Numbered from the stretch's first letter, positions 26,785-38,300 are shown. The stretch: DNA of 64,000 bases from Adlercreutzia sp. ZJ141 (GCF_011038965.1 NZ_JAAKEB010000010.1:41467-105466); one strand, 5' to 3'. Numbers and translations are program-made. The notes: generated by a model from the letters alone, not told the origin.

Positions 26785-29133
26785 GTGGCCGAATTCCTGC
26801 CCATCATAATGTTCAAGCAACGCTCCGACGACAATCAGCGTGTCAAAGGTGGCGGCGGAGATAGAATCCCTGGTTGGTATCTTCAGGGTGATGACCTGCT
26901 ACTCCGTTCAGAAGAATTGGTAACCGAACTACTTAATGGAATCGCAGTGGCACGAAAGAACCCTAAGCTGCCTTACCTGTTTGAGGTCCAATTAGACGGT
27001 GACGACACCTCGAAAACGAAGCGAAGTGCCGTTGCTGGTATGCTTGGCGATAGCACAGCAAACGAGAGACCCAGCATCATCGGCATGCGTGGCACTGATA
27101 GCCTTATCGTTCAGGCAAAGGACAAGACTGCTGTCCGGCGCATGGTCGCCGGAGTTAAAGATACCGAGCGAAATGTTGCCGGGATCTCTTGCGTAAAGAA
27201 GGTCTCTGCGTTCAGTGCTGAAGTGGATCTATCTGAATCCAAAGACTACAAAGTTAAGCTCGTCGATTACCGCAATTACGATGACAACATTGCATGCCAG
27301 CGTGCTTTCGAGGAATCGCTCGCTGCCGAGTTCATCACTTTTTTCCGGTGTGAATACTCGAGCGACCTTATCATTTATGACGTGGAGGCATCCCCCAAGC
27401 AAGCGCAGGCAATGCTTGATGGCATCATGGGTGAGTCCATCTTTTCGATCAAGCCAATGCCTCGCTACGAAATGACGCTCGATGGCTTGAGCCTGCCAAA
27501 CGACATCCCAGGCATTAAGACACCGGAGAGCGAAGAGTATCCAGCTCTGGGCATTCTTGACTCCGGCATCGAGCGCATTGACCATCTTACACCATGGCTC
27601 ATTGAAGAGCAGTGGTCAACGTATCCCGACAACGAGCAGGATCGGGCGCATGGTACGTTCGTGGCAGGAGTTGCGCTCTATGGTGACGAGTTCGAACACG
27701 AGGCGTGGATTGACGGTTTGCCCGCAATGCTGTTCGATGCTGCAGTGTTTCCCAATCCCAAAGTAGTTGGAGGCGTGAAGGAATCTGAGATCATCAGCAA
27801 CATTCAGGAGGCGCTCGAGTATGCGCACGATAAGGCACTTGCTTGGAACCTCTCTATAAGCGGAGTTGGTCCAGTCAAGCCTAATGAGTTTTCGGACTTC
27901 GCGGTGGCACTCGATGCGCTCCAGGATAAGTACGGCATACTCATCTGCAAGACAGCTGGCAATAGTCGAGCTTTTCTCAGGGGCATGGATAAAGAGCCGC
28001 TAGCGAAGGGCGCAGATTCGGTTAGATGCCTAACCGTCGGTTCTGTGGCACATGAGACGGGTACGTATGACCAAGCATCCGTCGGCGAAGCATCTCCATT
28101 CTCATGCAAAGGACCTGGACCTGAGTTCATAATTAAGCCAGAGGTCTCACATTATGGAGGTAATGCCGGTATCAATCCCAACACGGGTGAGTCGACAGTC
28201 TCCAATGTGCATTCCTTTGGCATTGACGGCAAAGGTGCCGAATCGGCAGGGACAAGCTTCTCAACCCCGCGGATATCCGCACTTGCAGCAAACCTAGACT
28301 TCGCACTCGATGATGAGTCGGATGCACTCCTCGTCAAGACACTCATCATGCATTCGGCAACTTTCACCGACGGCAAGCTCATTGCGCCAGACGATAAAGT
28401 GAAAGAACTCGGCTTCGGTGTGCCGGCATCGTTGCCGCAAATTCTCTCCGATAACCCTTACGAAGCCACTCTCGTCATGCGTGGCACGCTCGCAAAGGGC
28501 GAAAAGATCAACATCATGGATTTCCCTATGCCACCCTCGCTCATCCGAGACGGCGAGTATACCGGTCAGATAATTCTCACTCTCGCGTACAATCCGATTC
28601 TCGACGCCAGCCAGGGCGGTGAGTACTGCCAGTCTGACATCAAAGTAATGTTCGGTTCCTTTGAAGAAAAGGTGTTCAAGGACACCAACTGGCCGACGAT
28701 TCTCAAAGAGATTGGCCGCACCGACACGCTCAACCTTCTGCTTGATACGCCATACAGTAGGAAACGTTTAAAGGAAGCAGAGGGAGACTTCGCACTCAGG
28801 GAGCGCATGCTTGTTGAATTTGCAGGCAAGTACGCACCAGTGAAAAAGTACGCCGTAGATCTTGCCGATCTGAAGGACAGTTTCAAAAAGAAGGTTGGTA
28901 AGGACAGACTGTGGTACCTGCAGCTTGAACCACTATTCCGCTACAACATCGAGCAGATGGCGCTGAGAACCGGCGAGGTGCTCGAGCAGGAGTTCTGTGT
29001 CATCACCACAATTCGCGACCCTCGAAAACAGGCGCCTGTATACAACGAAGTGAGACAGCTTCTAAACTACCACAACTTCGAGCACAACCCCATTAAGCTG
29101 AGGAACCAGGTCAGGGCTCGTATCGGAGGCTGA
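26785..29133 (+). CDS. ietS: IetS-like S8 family serine protease
   Basis: 782 residues, GTG start with AAGGAG upstream. Subtilisin-type triad: Asp in ALGILDSGIERIDHL (about 257), His in RAHGTFVAGVALYG (about 287), Ser in GTSFSTPRISALAANL (about 489), and the oxyanion Asn in CKTAGNSRAF. The N-terminal 240 residues and the C-terminal 250 are not protease and are typical extras of this subfamily. No signal peptide, so it acts in the cytoplasm with the ATPase. Active-site residues are complete, so the system looks functional. Ends 26 bp from the facing DUF499 gene. Confidence 0.87.
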   Translation: MAEFLPIIMFKQRSDDNQRVKGGGGDRIPGWYLQGDDLLLRSEELVTELLNGIAVARKNPKLPYLFEVQLDGDDTSKTKRSAVAGMLGDSTANERPSIIGMRGTDSLIVQAKDKTAVRRMVAGVKDTERNVAGISCVKKVSAFSAEVDLSESKDYKVKLVDYRNYDDNIACQRAFEESLAAEFITFFRCEYSSDLIIYDVEASPKQAQAMLDGIMGESIFSIKPMPRYEMTLDGLSLPNDIPGIKTPESEEYPALGILDSGIERIDHLTPWLIEEQWSTYPDNEQDRAHGTFVAGVALYGDEFEHEAWIDGLPAMLFDAAVFPNPKVVGGVKESEIISNIQEALEYAHDKALAWNLSISGVGPVKPNEFSDFAVALDALQDKYGILICKTAGNSRAFLRGMDKEPLAKGADSVRCLTVGSVAHETGTYDQASVGEASPFSCKGPGPEFIIKPEVSHYGGNAGINPNTGESTVSNVHSFGIDGKGAESAGTSFSTPRISALAANLDFALDDESDALLVKTLIMHSATFTDGKLIAPDDKVKELGFGVPASLPQILSDNPYEATLVMRGTLAKGEKINIMDFPMPPSLIRDGEYTGQIILTLAYNPILDASQGGEYCQSDIKVMFGSFEEKVFKDTNWPTILKEIGRTDTLNLLLDTPYSRKRLKEAEGDFALRERMLVEFAGKYAPVKKYAVDLADLKDSFKKKVGKDRLWYLQLEPLFRYNIEQMALRTGEVLEQEFCVITTIRDPRKQAPVYNEVRQLLNYHNFEHNPIKLRNQVRARIGG

Positions 29134-29159
29134 CCCAGCTCCCCAGCCATTGGAGACCC

Positions 29160-32100
29160 CTACCCATCGAACCGGTAATTCCCGATATGTAGCGTGTTGC
29201 AGTTTTCTGAGATTGCGCGTGTAGTGGGCACGGGTATGCCCTCGTTCACCCGCGCACGCACCTCGAAAGACAACTCCACATTGGCACCATCCAGCTGAAT
29301 CAGTTGGCTCACGATTTCCTCCATGATGGTGCGAACGTCGCGGTTTACACGCGTGCTGTCCAGCTGCGCGCTCATGGTAAACGTCAGCGGTAGCTTCATC
29401 TGCTCGCCCGTGCGACTGCTGCCACCGGCGCTGCCGCTGGCAGTCTCGCCAATTCCACCAACTCTACCGCCCGCAGCGCCAGCACCTGACCCGACACCCG
29501 AAGAAATTCCGCCGAGCCCATCGAGCACCGCAGCACCGCCACTAGCAGCTTCGCGCTCCCGACGCTTCTGCTCGGCCTCGGCCCGTTCCTCTTTCTCACG
29601 CTCAATCTGATCCAGCGCTACTGCGGGTTTCACCAAGTAATCGCTCTGGTTGATGAATGGACGGGCCTCGCCAATCGTCAAGTCAAGGTAGCGATCTTCT
29701 CCCACGCCGGCCGCGATGCCGAAATACTCGCTTGAGGGCAATCCCTGCTTTATAGCTGTCTCAAGCACCGTGTAGTCTGTCAACCGCGGCAAGTAACAAT
29801 ACGTGCAAAGGTATTCCCATAGTTGCTTGATCTGAATGCGATCCGTGTCTTTCCAGAGCAGCCGGTCAAGCTCCATACGCAACAACGCGGGAGCCCATAC
29901 AGAAATTGCCGCCTCGTTCGCAGCCAGCTTGCTCACAGCCCTGTGCACCACGTCCTGACCGCTGCCCGCAATGCGGTCGATTTCCCATGCGGTTTCCATT
30001 GACCCTGCCGACAAATCCACATTCGGAGCGATAAGCCAACTGTATGCCTCTTGGATACGCGTGGCCAGCGTCTGATCTGCGCGCTTCATGTTTGAGTCGG
30101 TTTCACGTTGCTGAGCCATGTCCAAATTCAGGCGCTCACGATCTTCCGATATGGACTTCCATGCTAAATAGGCACGCGATGCCTGCTCAACCGAACTCAC
30201 CTGCCCAGCATCACAGGCAACGAATACCAGCATGTTTTTGTACTGCCGGGGTGCTGTTCCACGTGTTTGCAAAATCTCTCCAGCACGCTTCACCGCAGCA
30301 GAATCCTCAACGCCGCCGCGATGCGAGGCAGCCGGCGGAAGAACTACAAGTCGCAGCGCTTTTTCGTCGGGCACATCAAGCGAGCTCGCAGGACATACAT
30401 GCAGCCCGGCAAGGGGGTCAACCTTGCTGAACGATTTGACCCTTTGCTCTATCTCGTACATCACATCGGCGCGATCGAGCTGCTGTGCCCTGTCCTCCAT
30501 CGTTTTGCGCAACGTCGGGCGCGTGTCATACCAATACCGATTGCCATTACCATCACTATAGAGAAACGAAGATTTTCCCTGTAGAAGGCTCAGTGCATCG
30601 TTGAACACCGCAATGTTCTCCCCTGGTTGCACCACTCCCAAACGAATATGTGCACGCTCGATGCCTCGCGCAGTTTGCGCGCCCACATCGGGTGCCGATC
30701 CCAACATGATAGTGCGCGACACACGGCGCGCAGCGCACAGGTGACCGTAGCGAGTGTTCTCTTTATCGGTCTTAAAGGGCAACGAGTTTTTGCCGTCGAT
30801 CTCTGAGTCTACAACGCCGTTCCAGTTCTCATCCAGATAACGCGTCAACTCATCTCGTACGCCTGACACGTTGAGGGGCAATGAACCAGGCATAATCATG
30901 GGGCTTGCATCCTGACTCATCCACAGTTCGTGAATTACCGCAGCCATCAGGCGCAGAACGCCACGTGTGCGCTGGAATCTCTCGAGTGTCGCCCAATCTT
31001 CATACAGGCGGTCAAACACTTCCGGGTGAATGGGGTAGCAACTTATCATGCGGTCGCGATATTCAAGTTCTTTGGCATCCACGGGAAAATCGGTCGTGTT
31101 TTCAGCATACATTCTGGAGAAAGCGTTGCACACCTCGTTACGTTTCGCCTCATTCTTGCAATTGAGAAAAAGACGTCGACGCACCACTTCAAAGCCCTCG
31201 TTGGCGCTGACCGGCTTCCAGATTGCCTCCATGCGCCCGAAGGTGTGCTCGATGGCCTCAAGTGCTCGCTGGCCGCTCTCGCCGCCGATCTCGCGCTCAC
31301 TTTCGGGGATGGACGCCACTACCAAACTGCACTTGCTTGCCCGTGCGGCTTCGGTCAGCTCCTGAATGAAGGTGATGAAGTTGTCGAACGACCCCGCTGG
31401 CAGCCCGTCTACGCCGTAGAGTTTCTTGGCGTAGGCAACCAGTTCGTCTACCAGCACCAATGCGCATCCGCAGGCATTGAAAAGCTCAGCCAGCGCTTGT
31501 GAACCGGGAGACACGTGCTTGCGGTCGGCATCACGCACGAACTCATACAGTTCTGGCTTTCCGGCCGATTCAGCCAATTGGCACGCGATTTCACCCCAAA
31601 TGGTGTTCACGGTAATGCCAGGCATTGTTTGCGGGCGGCGCGCTTTCGCCGGGTTCAGCGCCGTGCCCACAATAACAGCCACGTGCACCTTGGGTATTTC
31701 GGCAACCCCGGCTTCTTCAAGCACCGGCTTAGCGTTGGGAATCTGATCCACCAGTGAACGACTACGCAGCAGATGGTATAAAGCTAGCATGCTGTGCGTT
31801 TTACCTCCGCCGAAGGCGGTTTTCAGTTGAATGACGGGCTCGCCATCTTTGCCAGCTACGCGCTTGAGCGACTGCACCAGCAGTCCCTTCATGCCCTCGG
31901 TCACATACGTGCGACCGAAGAACTCCACCGGATCGCGATATTCAAGCGAGCCCTCGCTACGTGCCACCTGCGCCAGGTCGGCCGCAAACTCGGCGTTGCG
32001 ATAGCGTCCCTCAGCTACGTCTTGGTGCGGCTCCATCACATCGCGCCAGCTGGGAAGCCCTACCACGGATGCTGTTTCAGCAGTGACTTTTTTCGATTTG

Positions 32101-32597
32101 ACAGGTTGTGGAGCACTATTGCTTGTTATTGCAACGGAACCTTGGGTGCTGCCATAGCGAGCTTCACGTAGAAGTGCGTTGATGTCTGCTGCACCGTCTG
32201 GGTCAATTTGCTCGCAGAACCGTGACATGGTGTCAAGTGCACGCCATGTGTCGTTGTCGTTTATGTCCTGACTACCCCTGTGCGCCCATTTATTTCGTGT
32301 GGTGCGCAATTCATTCAGCCAAGTTCTGCAATCCTTCGAGAGTCTTTTGCGGAACACATCGTTCCATTGAATATCGGCCAACAACAGACACAGTGCAATG
32401 TCGAGTGAGTCAACCAGCGTTTCGTAGTCGCCCGACGTAGGCAGGTTTCGTTTCTGGTCCTCATACAGCTTATCTAGCACTCCCTCTTGCCACCAGCGTT
32501 CCTGCCCGTAGGCGAGGATGAACTCGCGCGCAACATAGGGGGCAAGTGAGTTGGTCAGAATGTCGAATCCCTTGGCAACCCGTACGTAATTCTCCAT
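29160..32597 (-). CDS. DUF499 ATPase with HEPN-like N-terminus (Hma ATPase)
   Basis: 1145 residues. The first 150 resemble the Swt1-type HEPN domain (WWQEGVLDKLYEDQKRNLPT, ELRTTRNKWAHRGSQDIND with the R-x4-H-like motif). The DUF499 AAA-like ATPase follows: Walker A LKTAFGGGKTHSMLALYHLL (about 258-272) and an LVLVDELVAYAKKLYGVDGL Walker B. A Gly/Ala/Ser-rich linker around residue 1000-1060 leads to a C-terminal domain ending CNTLHIGNYRFDG. DUF499 proteins occur with DUF1156 methylases and SNF2-like helicases in defence loci. Last gene of the Phd-helicase-methylase-ATPase operon, 13 nt after the methylase. Confidence 0.85.
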   Translation of the reverse strand: MENYVRVAKGFDILTNSLAPYVAREFILAYGQERWWQEGVLDKLYEDQKRNLPTSGDYETLVDSLDIALCLLLADIQWNDVFRKRLSKDCRTWLNELRTTRNKWAHRGSQDINDNDTWRALDTMSRFCEQIDPDGAADINALLREARYGSTQGSVAITSNSAPQPVKSKKVTAETASVVGLPSWRDVMEPHQDVAEGRYRNAEFAADLAQVARSEGSLEYRDPVEFFGRTYVTEGMKGLLVQSLKRVAGKDGEPVIQLKTAFGGGKTHSMLALYHLLRSRSLVDQIPNAKPVLEEAGVAEIPKVHVAVIVGTALNPAKARRPQTMPGITVNTIWGEIACQLAESAGKPELYEFVRDADRKHVSPGSQALAELFNACGCALVLVDELVAYAKKLYGVDGLPAGSFDNFITFIQELTEAARASKCSLVVASIPESEREIGGESGQRALEAIEHTFGRMEAIWKPVSANEGFEVVRRRLFLNCKNEAKRNEVCNAFSRMYAENTTDFPVDAKELEYRDRMISCYPIHPEVFDRLYEDWATLERFQRTRGVLRLMAAVIHELWMSQDASPMIMPGSLPLNVSGVRDELTRYLDENWNGVVDSEIDGKNSLPFKTDKENTRYGHLCAARRVSRTIMLGSAPDVGAQTARGIERAHIRLGVVQPGENIAVFNDALSLLQGKSSFLYSDGNGNRYWYDTRPTLRKTMEDRAQQLDRADVMYEIEQRVKSFSKVDPLAGLHVCPASSLDVPDEKALRLVVLPPAASHRGGVEDSAAVKRAGEILQTRGTAPRQYKNMLVFVACDAGQVSSVEQASRAYLAWKSISEDRERLNLDMAQQRETDSNMKRADQTLATRIQEAYSWLIAPNVDLSAGSMETAWEIDRIAGSGQDVVHRAVSKLAANEAAISVWAPALLRMELDRLLWKDTDRIQIKQLWEYLCTYCYLPRLTDYTVLETAIKQGLPSSEYFGIAAGVGEDRYLDLTIGEARPFINQSDYLVKPAVALDQIEREKEERAEAEQKRREREAASGGAAVLDGLGGISSGVGSGAGAAGGRVGGIGETASGSAGGSSRTGEQMKLPLTFTMSAQLDSTRVNRDVRTIMEEIVSQLIQLDGANVELSFEVRARVNEGIPVPTTRAISENCNTLHIGNYRFDG

Positions 32598-32610
32598 GAT
32601 ATCAACCCTC

Positions 32611-35382
32611 CTAGTCGCCGAAGATCAATTCTTCTTGCACGGGTGTCTCTGCCTGAAGTTGTGCCGCACGCGATTGAATCTCAGGCCACGACACCACCAG
32701 TGAGTTGTAGGCAAACGCCTCTTGGGTCCAGTTCTTTTTGTCTGCGATGGTAAACAGGCGGTAGGCCAGCGCCTTTGCGCTTTCTGCACGATTGTCCACT
32801 ATGTCTCGCAGCAATGCCGCACAGGCATCTATTCCCCCGGTTTCCATAGCACGCGCGAGCTGCTGGGTGAACAACCATGTGAAACTTTTATCGACGCGTC
32901 CGTTCAGCTCGTCGCGCCCGAGCAGCCGCACCACTCCCTTGCTGGCGAAGAGCGCTCCCTTCTCTGCCAAGCCTTGAATAGATGTGTTCTTTGCGCGGGC
33001 GAGAATGTCTGCATCGCCAAACTTGATCTCATTGAACGCGCACTGCGTGTACAAATCCACGCAGAAGCGACTTTCGCGATCAAGGTCGCTGTCCTGATCG
33101 GAGAAGTACAGATCAAGCTCTTGGTTGATGATCTGAAGCGCCGAGCGCACCGTCATTTCAGAGCCATCGGCTTCAAGTACCTTGGAAAAGCGCGAGTACA
33201 CGCCAATGCCAGGGCCAATGGCCGACTGAGCCATGTCAACAGGCGCGATATTGCTGGTCTGGAGCTTGTCGAGCGCAGGCTTCAGTTCGCGCTTGAGCGT
33301 GTTGACGAATTCACGCCGCGTCGCCATGGGCGCGTTGGCAGGACGCTTACGGCAAACGAGAACAATGGAGGAAGCGAGGGCGTTGGTACCGTTTCCGATT
33401 ACACGCCCCTCCTTCTCTGTTCTGAGGGGCCATGTTCCTGTGATGGAGAATCCCGCTTTTATAACAGCAGAAAGCATCGTCTCCCAGCCAGTTGAAACCG
33501 TACTCTCTGCCCCGTCTGAAGTCTCCGTTTCTTTTTCTTTAAAGCCGTAGTAGATCGTAGCCGGAACATCACTTCTTACATACTCATGAACCTGCTGAAA
33601 AGCACGGTACATGCCGTCCTCGAAAAAGGCCTTGGCACCATCTTTTCCTCGATTATCTCTGTATGGCGTAGCGACCAGCTCTTCCGATTTCGGCACGAGC
33701 ATCGTACTGAATAGCTTCGGGTAGGTCTTGCGCAACGACTGCCTCAGCCAGACGTAGAAGTAGTCTGACAAATCCGCATAACCTATATTGTCGTAATATG
33801 GCGGGTCAGCCGAAACAACATTATTTCGCATGCCATTGTCGCTCTGTGCATCCCATTGTCTCGCTTGGCCTTCGATGCTATGCGTCGGTAAACCACCAAA
33901 CGCCTTTAACATTCGCCTAAACAGACTAGCAAAACTGCCACTTGAGTCGCAGAAAGGATTGCTTTCTGCATAATCCCACACCATGGGTATCGCCTGACGA
34001 GCAAAGACGTTTCTCATTTGCGAATTCGTCGCGTTCCATCCGCATACAGATGAATTATGATTAGCAAGTTGATCTACAAGAAACGCCAGATAGACGCCGA
34101 TGGCTTCGCCGCGGGCTTTTGCGCCGGTGCCGCCGTCGGCAAGACCAATGCCGTCGTCTGGAACCCCGGCTTTTACCGCATCCTCATAGGCTTTCTCTTG
34201 CGCTTCATGGACAAGTTCGCTAAACGTAGTCAATGCCGTCAGCTGCCTGTTGGTGAATAGATCTGAAAGACAACTAAATCCATACGCAGGAGGGCTAAAC
34301 CAACGAGGATTCTTGCATATTTCACCGCCAGGATACTCATCTGGTCGCTTCACTTGCGCTGCGACGTTTTGAACATTGTCTGACGCAAGATAAACCCTGC
34401 CTTTCTTTCCCTCGGCAACAATAGCCATTAGTCGCGAACCTATAAGACCAGCATGACCCTCGGACCTGATGTGCTCGTTACTATAAGCCTGTCCACAGAA
34501 TAGACAAGAAGCACCTTTGCGCAAAATGACAGTCCCTTCGCGCTGGCTCTTTCCTGGCTTCACCTCAAAACGCATTTCCCCATTGTCCACGATGGGCTCA
34601 ACGTGGTGCTCTTTGCCCTTCTTCTTGGACAGGTCGAAGGAACGCACCAGCGCCGTCTCATGCCCGCATGCAGGGTTTGGGCATTTTACGGTGCGTGCCC
34701 AAATCCATGCGATGACCGTTGCTTCTCCGCCACCTTGTTCGGCGGGGACTTTCACTTTGGGGTACAGGTGCCCTATGCGCTTGAACGCCTCTTCTTTCAT
34801 CCAGTTTCCGTAGTATTCAACATCGGACGCAAGGCCCGTATTGCCTTCCCAACTTTCCCAAGCAGATCTTTGTTGAGCATCGGGATTTACTGCCGCCTGG
34901 CCCGCAAACTTAGGCGGAATCTCAATCATTGCCTTGTTGATGGTGACGGCAACGGGGTTCAGATCTTGCGCATACGCGTCAAGTCCCAAACGCTGCGCCT
35001 CAAGCGGAATGGCACCGCCACCCGCAAATGGATCGAGCAGTTTGATGGGCTCATCCCCCATGCTCTTGCGTATTTCCGCCTTCGCGGCATCAAGTACGCG
35101 CTGGTTGTTCGAATTCTCCCACACCACCAGCTCTTCTAAGATTTTGAAAAGGCGCTCGCGTTCGGCGTTTTGCGCTTCTTCGGTTGGAAATTGTTCTGGG
35201 TGACTCGACGGGTCATCAACCAAAGATGCCCAAATAACAGCCCGCGCCGCAGCCAACGGCCGTCGCGCCCACCACAAATGAAGCGTGGAAGGATGCCCGT
35301 GGCGAATAGACTTCTCGCGCGCCGACGCCACATTGATGGCATCAAGCGGCAGTGCAACTTCAATGAGCTTCTTCACTGCCAT
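32611..35382 (-). CDS. DUF1156 DNA methyltransferase (Hma methylase)
   Basis: 923 residues. The DUF1156 head (KKLIEVALPLDAINVASARE, IRHGHPSTLHLWWARRPLAA) is followed by the SAM motif LLDPFAGGGAIPLEAQRLGL (about 110-130) and the catalytic DPPYYDNIGYADLSDYFYVW (about 522), which fits an amino-methyltransferase (N6-adenine or N4-cytosine). A cysteine set (CPNPACGH ... CLFCGQAY) around residue 230-300 suggests a zinc ribbon. Start overlaps the helicase stop by 10 nt. Probably modifies host DNA to mark self, as in restriction-like defence; the target is unknown. Confidence 0.88.
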   Translation of the reverse strand: MAVKKLIEVALPLDAINVASAREKSIRHGHPSTLHLWWARRPLAAARAVIWASLVDDPSSHPEQFPTEEAQNAERERLFKILEELVVWENSNNQRVLDAAKAEIRKSMGDEPIKLLDPFAGGGAIPLEAQRLGLDAYAQDLNPVAVTINKAMIEIPPKFAGQAAVNPDAQQRSAWESWEGNTGLASDVEYYGNWMKEEAFKRIGHLYPKVKVPAEQGGGEATVIAWIWARTVKCPNPACGHETALVRSFDLSKKKGKEHHVEPIVDNGEMRFEVKPGKSQREGTVILRKGASCLFCGQAYSNEHIRSEGHAGLIGSRLMAIVAEGKKGRVYLASDNVQNVAAQVKRPDEYPGGEICKNPRWFSPPAYGFSCLSDLFTNRQLTALTTFSELVHEAQEKAYEDAVKAGVPDDGIGLADGGTGAKARGEAIGVYLAFLVDQLANHNSSVCGWNATNSQMRNVFARQAIPMVWDYAESNPFCDSSGSFASLFRRMLKAFGGLPTHSIEGQARQWDAQSDNGMRNNVVSADPPYYDNIGYADLSDYFYVWLRQSLRKTYPKLFSTMLVPKSEELVATPYRDNRGKDGAKAFFEDGMYRAFQQVHEYVRSDVPATIYYGFKEKETETSDGAESTVSTGWETMLSAVIKAGFSITGTWPLRTEKEGRVIGNGTNALASSIVLVCRKRPANAPMATRREFVNTLKRELKPALDKLQTSNIAPVDMAQSAIGPGIGVYSRFSKVLEADGSEMTVRSALQIINQELDLYFSDQDSDLDRESRFCVDLYTQCAFNEIKFGDADILARAKNTSIQGLAEKGALFASKGVVRLLGRDELNGRVDKSFTWLFTQQLARAMETGGIDACAALLRDIVDNRAESAKALAYRLFTIADKKNWTQEAFAYNSLVVSWPEIQSRAAQLQAETPVQEELIFGD

Positions 35383-38300
35383 GTATCGGTCCTCTCTAAG
35401 ACGACCTCAGCGGACTCAATGAGTCGTCCTGTATCGTAATTGACACTGTTCTCAGCAAACGATGGCGCACGCAGTGCGGGGCGCTTTAAGTAGGTTGTCT
35501 TGGTGGAGTAGCCTTCGACTTCAACAATAGCGAGCAGCCACCCGTCGGGCTTGTTGAGGGCACACAGTATTTCGTTCTTCGTCAGCGTGACGGAGTCGCC
35601 GCCAGCGATGCGCCCCTTCACCTCTATCATGCGAGTCACCGGGTCATTGCCGTTGCGCATGTTGTCGGGTACACGACTGAAGATGTCGTAGCCTATTCCA
35701 CGCTGCTCGCTCACGTCCTTGGGGTCATACCCCAGCTCCCGCTCTATCGCCATAATGGCATCCATGGCGGCAAGTTCGGTCTTGCGTTTGGCTGCAGCGT
35801 CAACACTCTGGCCGTTCGGGTCTGCGGTTGCAGCTGGGTGCAGCATCGATGCTGGCATCACAAGAGCGCCCCCTACCACGCGCGGCGGCATGGGGCTTAA
35901 CTGCTTCTGGCGCTCCAACTGATCCATGCGTCTCTGCAGGCGCTCGGCTAGCTCGTTCGCACGACGCTCGGCTTGCTTCGAGTTCAGGCGGGCGTTTCGC
36001 TTGCCCGCATGCTCACGGTCGGCGAGTTCTCCCGCGCGATAGTCCCAATAGTTGATTTCGGCACGAAGGCGTGCATCCACGGCCTTCTGCACCTTTGCAA
36101 CTTGAGCGAGCGTTCGCTTGCGCACTTCGTCAATATGCTCGGGAATGATGTTACGGATGGCGAATTCGGTGGCTATTTTGTCTGGGTCGCTTTCCAACCA
36201 TCCCAGTTCCTCGGCGAACACGCTTCCTATCGACGCACGTTCCGTCTCAGTCGCCGGACGATAATCCAGATACGGCGCATATCCCGCATCGAACGTATTA
36301 CCGTCGTAGTCTATTTCCACGAAGTGCACCGCACGACTCACGGTCTTCTTGGTGCCGTCGGGCAGCACGGTTCCATCCTGTATAGCGCTTTCCACGTAGA
36401 ACAGGAAGCGCGGTGTGTCGGCAGCCTCGTCGTCATCTATAAGAACGGCCCCTTGCCGCAGAACCCCCAGGCTCTGTTCAAGGATGACCGATACCGTAGC
36501 GTCGAGCAGTGGATGTCCAGGACACACGAGGTCAGCGATTACGCCGCCGGGTACTTGCATGCGCTCCTTCTCGAAACAGATGCGCTCGTAGCTGCGCAGC
36601 ACCGGGTCGGCGATGCCGATGCGCATATCGTGACTGCGCACGTTAAATGGCACCTTCAAAACCTCGTAGCGCCCGTCCTCACGCTCGGATATACGACCGC
36701 CCAACCGATGCATAGCTTCCACGAAGAACGCCTCGATGAAGTGCGGCTCCAGCTTTCGGGCCTCCATGCGCTCCATGTCTTCTTTTATTTTCATCACGGA
36801 GTGCACGTCCATCACGTCAGAGGTGAGCGCGTATTCTTCAAGCAGCCGCTTCAATGCGTCGCCATCGAGCGAACTGTCGACCACCTGATTCAGTCGGTCA
36901 CGCACGTCGGCCCTATCACCGTAGCGAATTGCTTCTACCAAGAGCTCACGCAGCGGCTTGTCTTCGAAGGTCACACGCCCCAAGATATCGAACACACGCC
37001 CGCCCAATGCGGCACGTTCCTCTTCGAGCTTCTGGAACAGTCGGTCGAACACCTGGCCCTCTCGTGTCTCCTTTGCCACAAGGTTCCACAAGTGACATAC
37101 CTCGGTTTGGCCGATGCGGTGTACACGTCCGAAACGTTGCTCAATGCGGTTGGGGTTCCACGGCAAGTCGTAGTTCACCATCAGGTGTGCGCGCTGCAAG
37201 TTTATGCCTTCGCCGGCAGCATCGGTCGCCACCAGAATGCGCACGTTCTTGTCCTGCTTGAACAGCTCTTCAGCTTTGTGGCGCTCATCGCGCGGCATGC
37301 CACCTTTGATGGTTAGCACCGCGTCAGGCGAGCCCAGCAACTGACGTATCTTGGTGGCAAGGTACTCCAGCGTGTCCTTGTGCTCGGTGAACACAATCAG
37401 TTTTTCACGCTTGCCGTTTGGTCCGAACATGTCGGAGTTGTCCTGCAGCAGACGAGAAAGTTCGTCCCATTTGCGATCTTCCCCGCTCATGCGAACCTCG
37501 TTGGCCTTGCGTTCCAAGGCTCTCAGCGTCGCAATCTCAGCTTCGAGTTCAGCTGCAGTGGCGGAAGCTGACGCCGTGTCGATAACAGTGTCCTCCATAC
37601 CTTCGAGCTCTTCGGCCGTGTAGTCGTCTTCATCGAAGTCCTCTCCGAACTGGCTGAACACGGTCGCATAGGAGCCGGTACCATTCGCTTGGTCACGCAC
37701 TTCAATCAATCGCGACTCAAGGCGTTCCCTGCGGCGACGGAGCGACTGGTAGATGGCCTCGGGCGAAGACGCCAGCCTACGCTGCAAAATGGTAAGCGCG
37801 AACCCGACGCTATTCTTTCGCTTGCCATCCAATCGATCGGCGCGGTTGAACTCCTCGGTCACGTAGTTCGTTACCATCGCGTACAGGTCGGCCTCTGCGG
37901 GTGAGAGTGTGTAGGTGACAGTCTGCGCCCGGCGCTCAGGAAAGAGCGGGCGTCCGTCGAAGCGGAGCAACTCTTCTTTCACCAGGCGACGCATCACGTC
38001 AGAAACGTCGAAGTCGGGTTTTAACACTTTTACGGGAGCGTTGCGGGTGGATGCGTCAGGCGACACTAATTCACGTGGCTTTTGCTTGCGATGTCGTGCT
38101 CCTTCGAAGCGATCACGGTCAATGAGCGCCATGAATAACTGGAAGTCCTCAGGCTTGCCGTTATGAGGTGTTGCTGTCATCAGCAGTAGGTTCTCGGTCG
38201 TTTCACCTAAAAGCTGCCCTAATTGGTAGCGCTTCGTGTACTTTACTTCGCCACCGAACACAGTCGCGCTCATTTTGTGCGCCTCGTCGACAACCACAAG

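Noticed and set aside
35973..37316. 447-codon plus-strand frame
   Set aside because: Antisense to the helicase gene; His/Arg-rich composition typical of a shadow frame.
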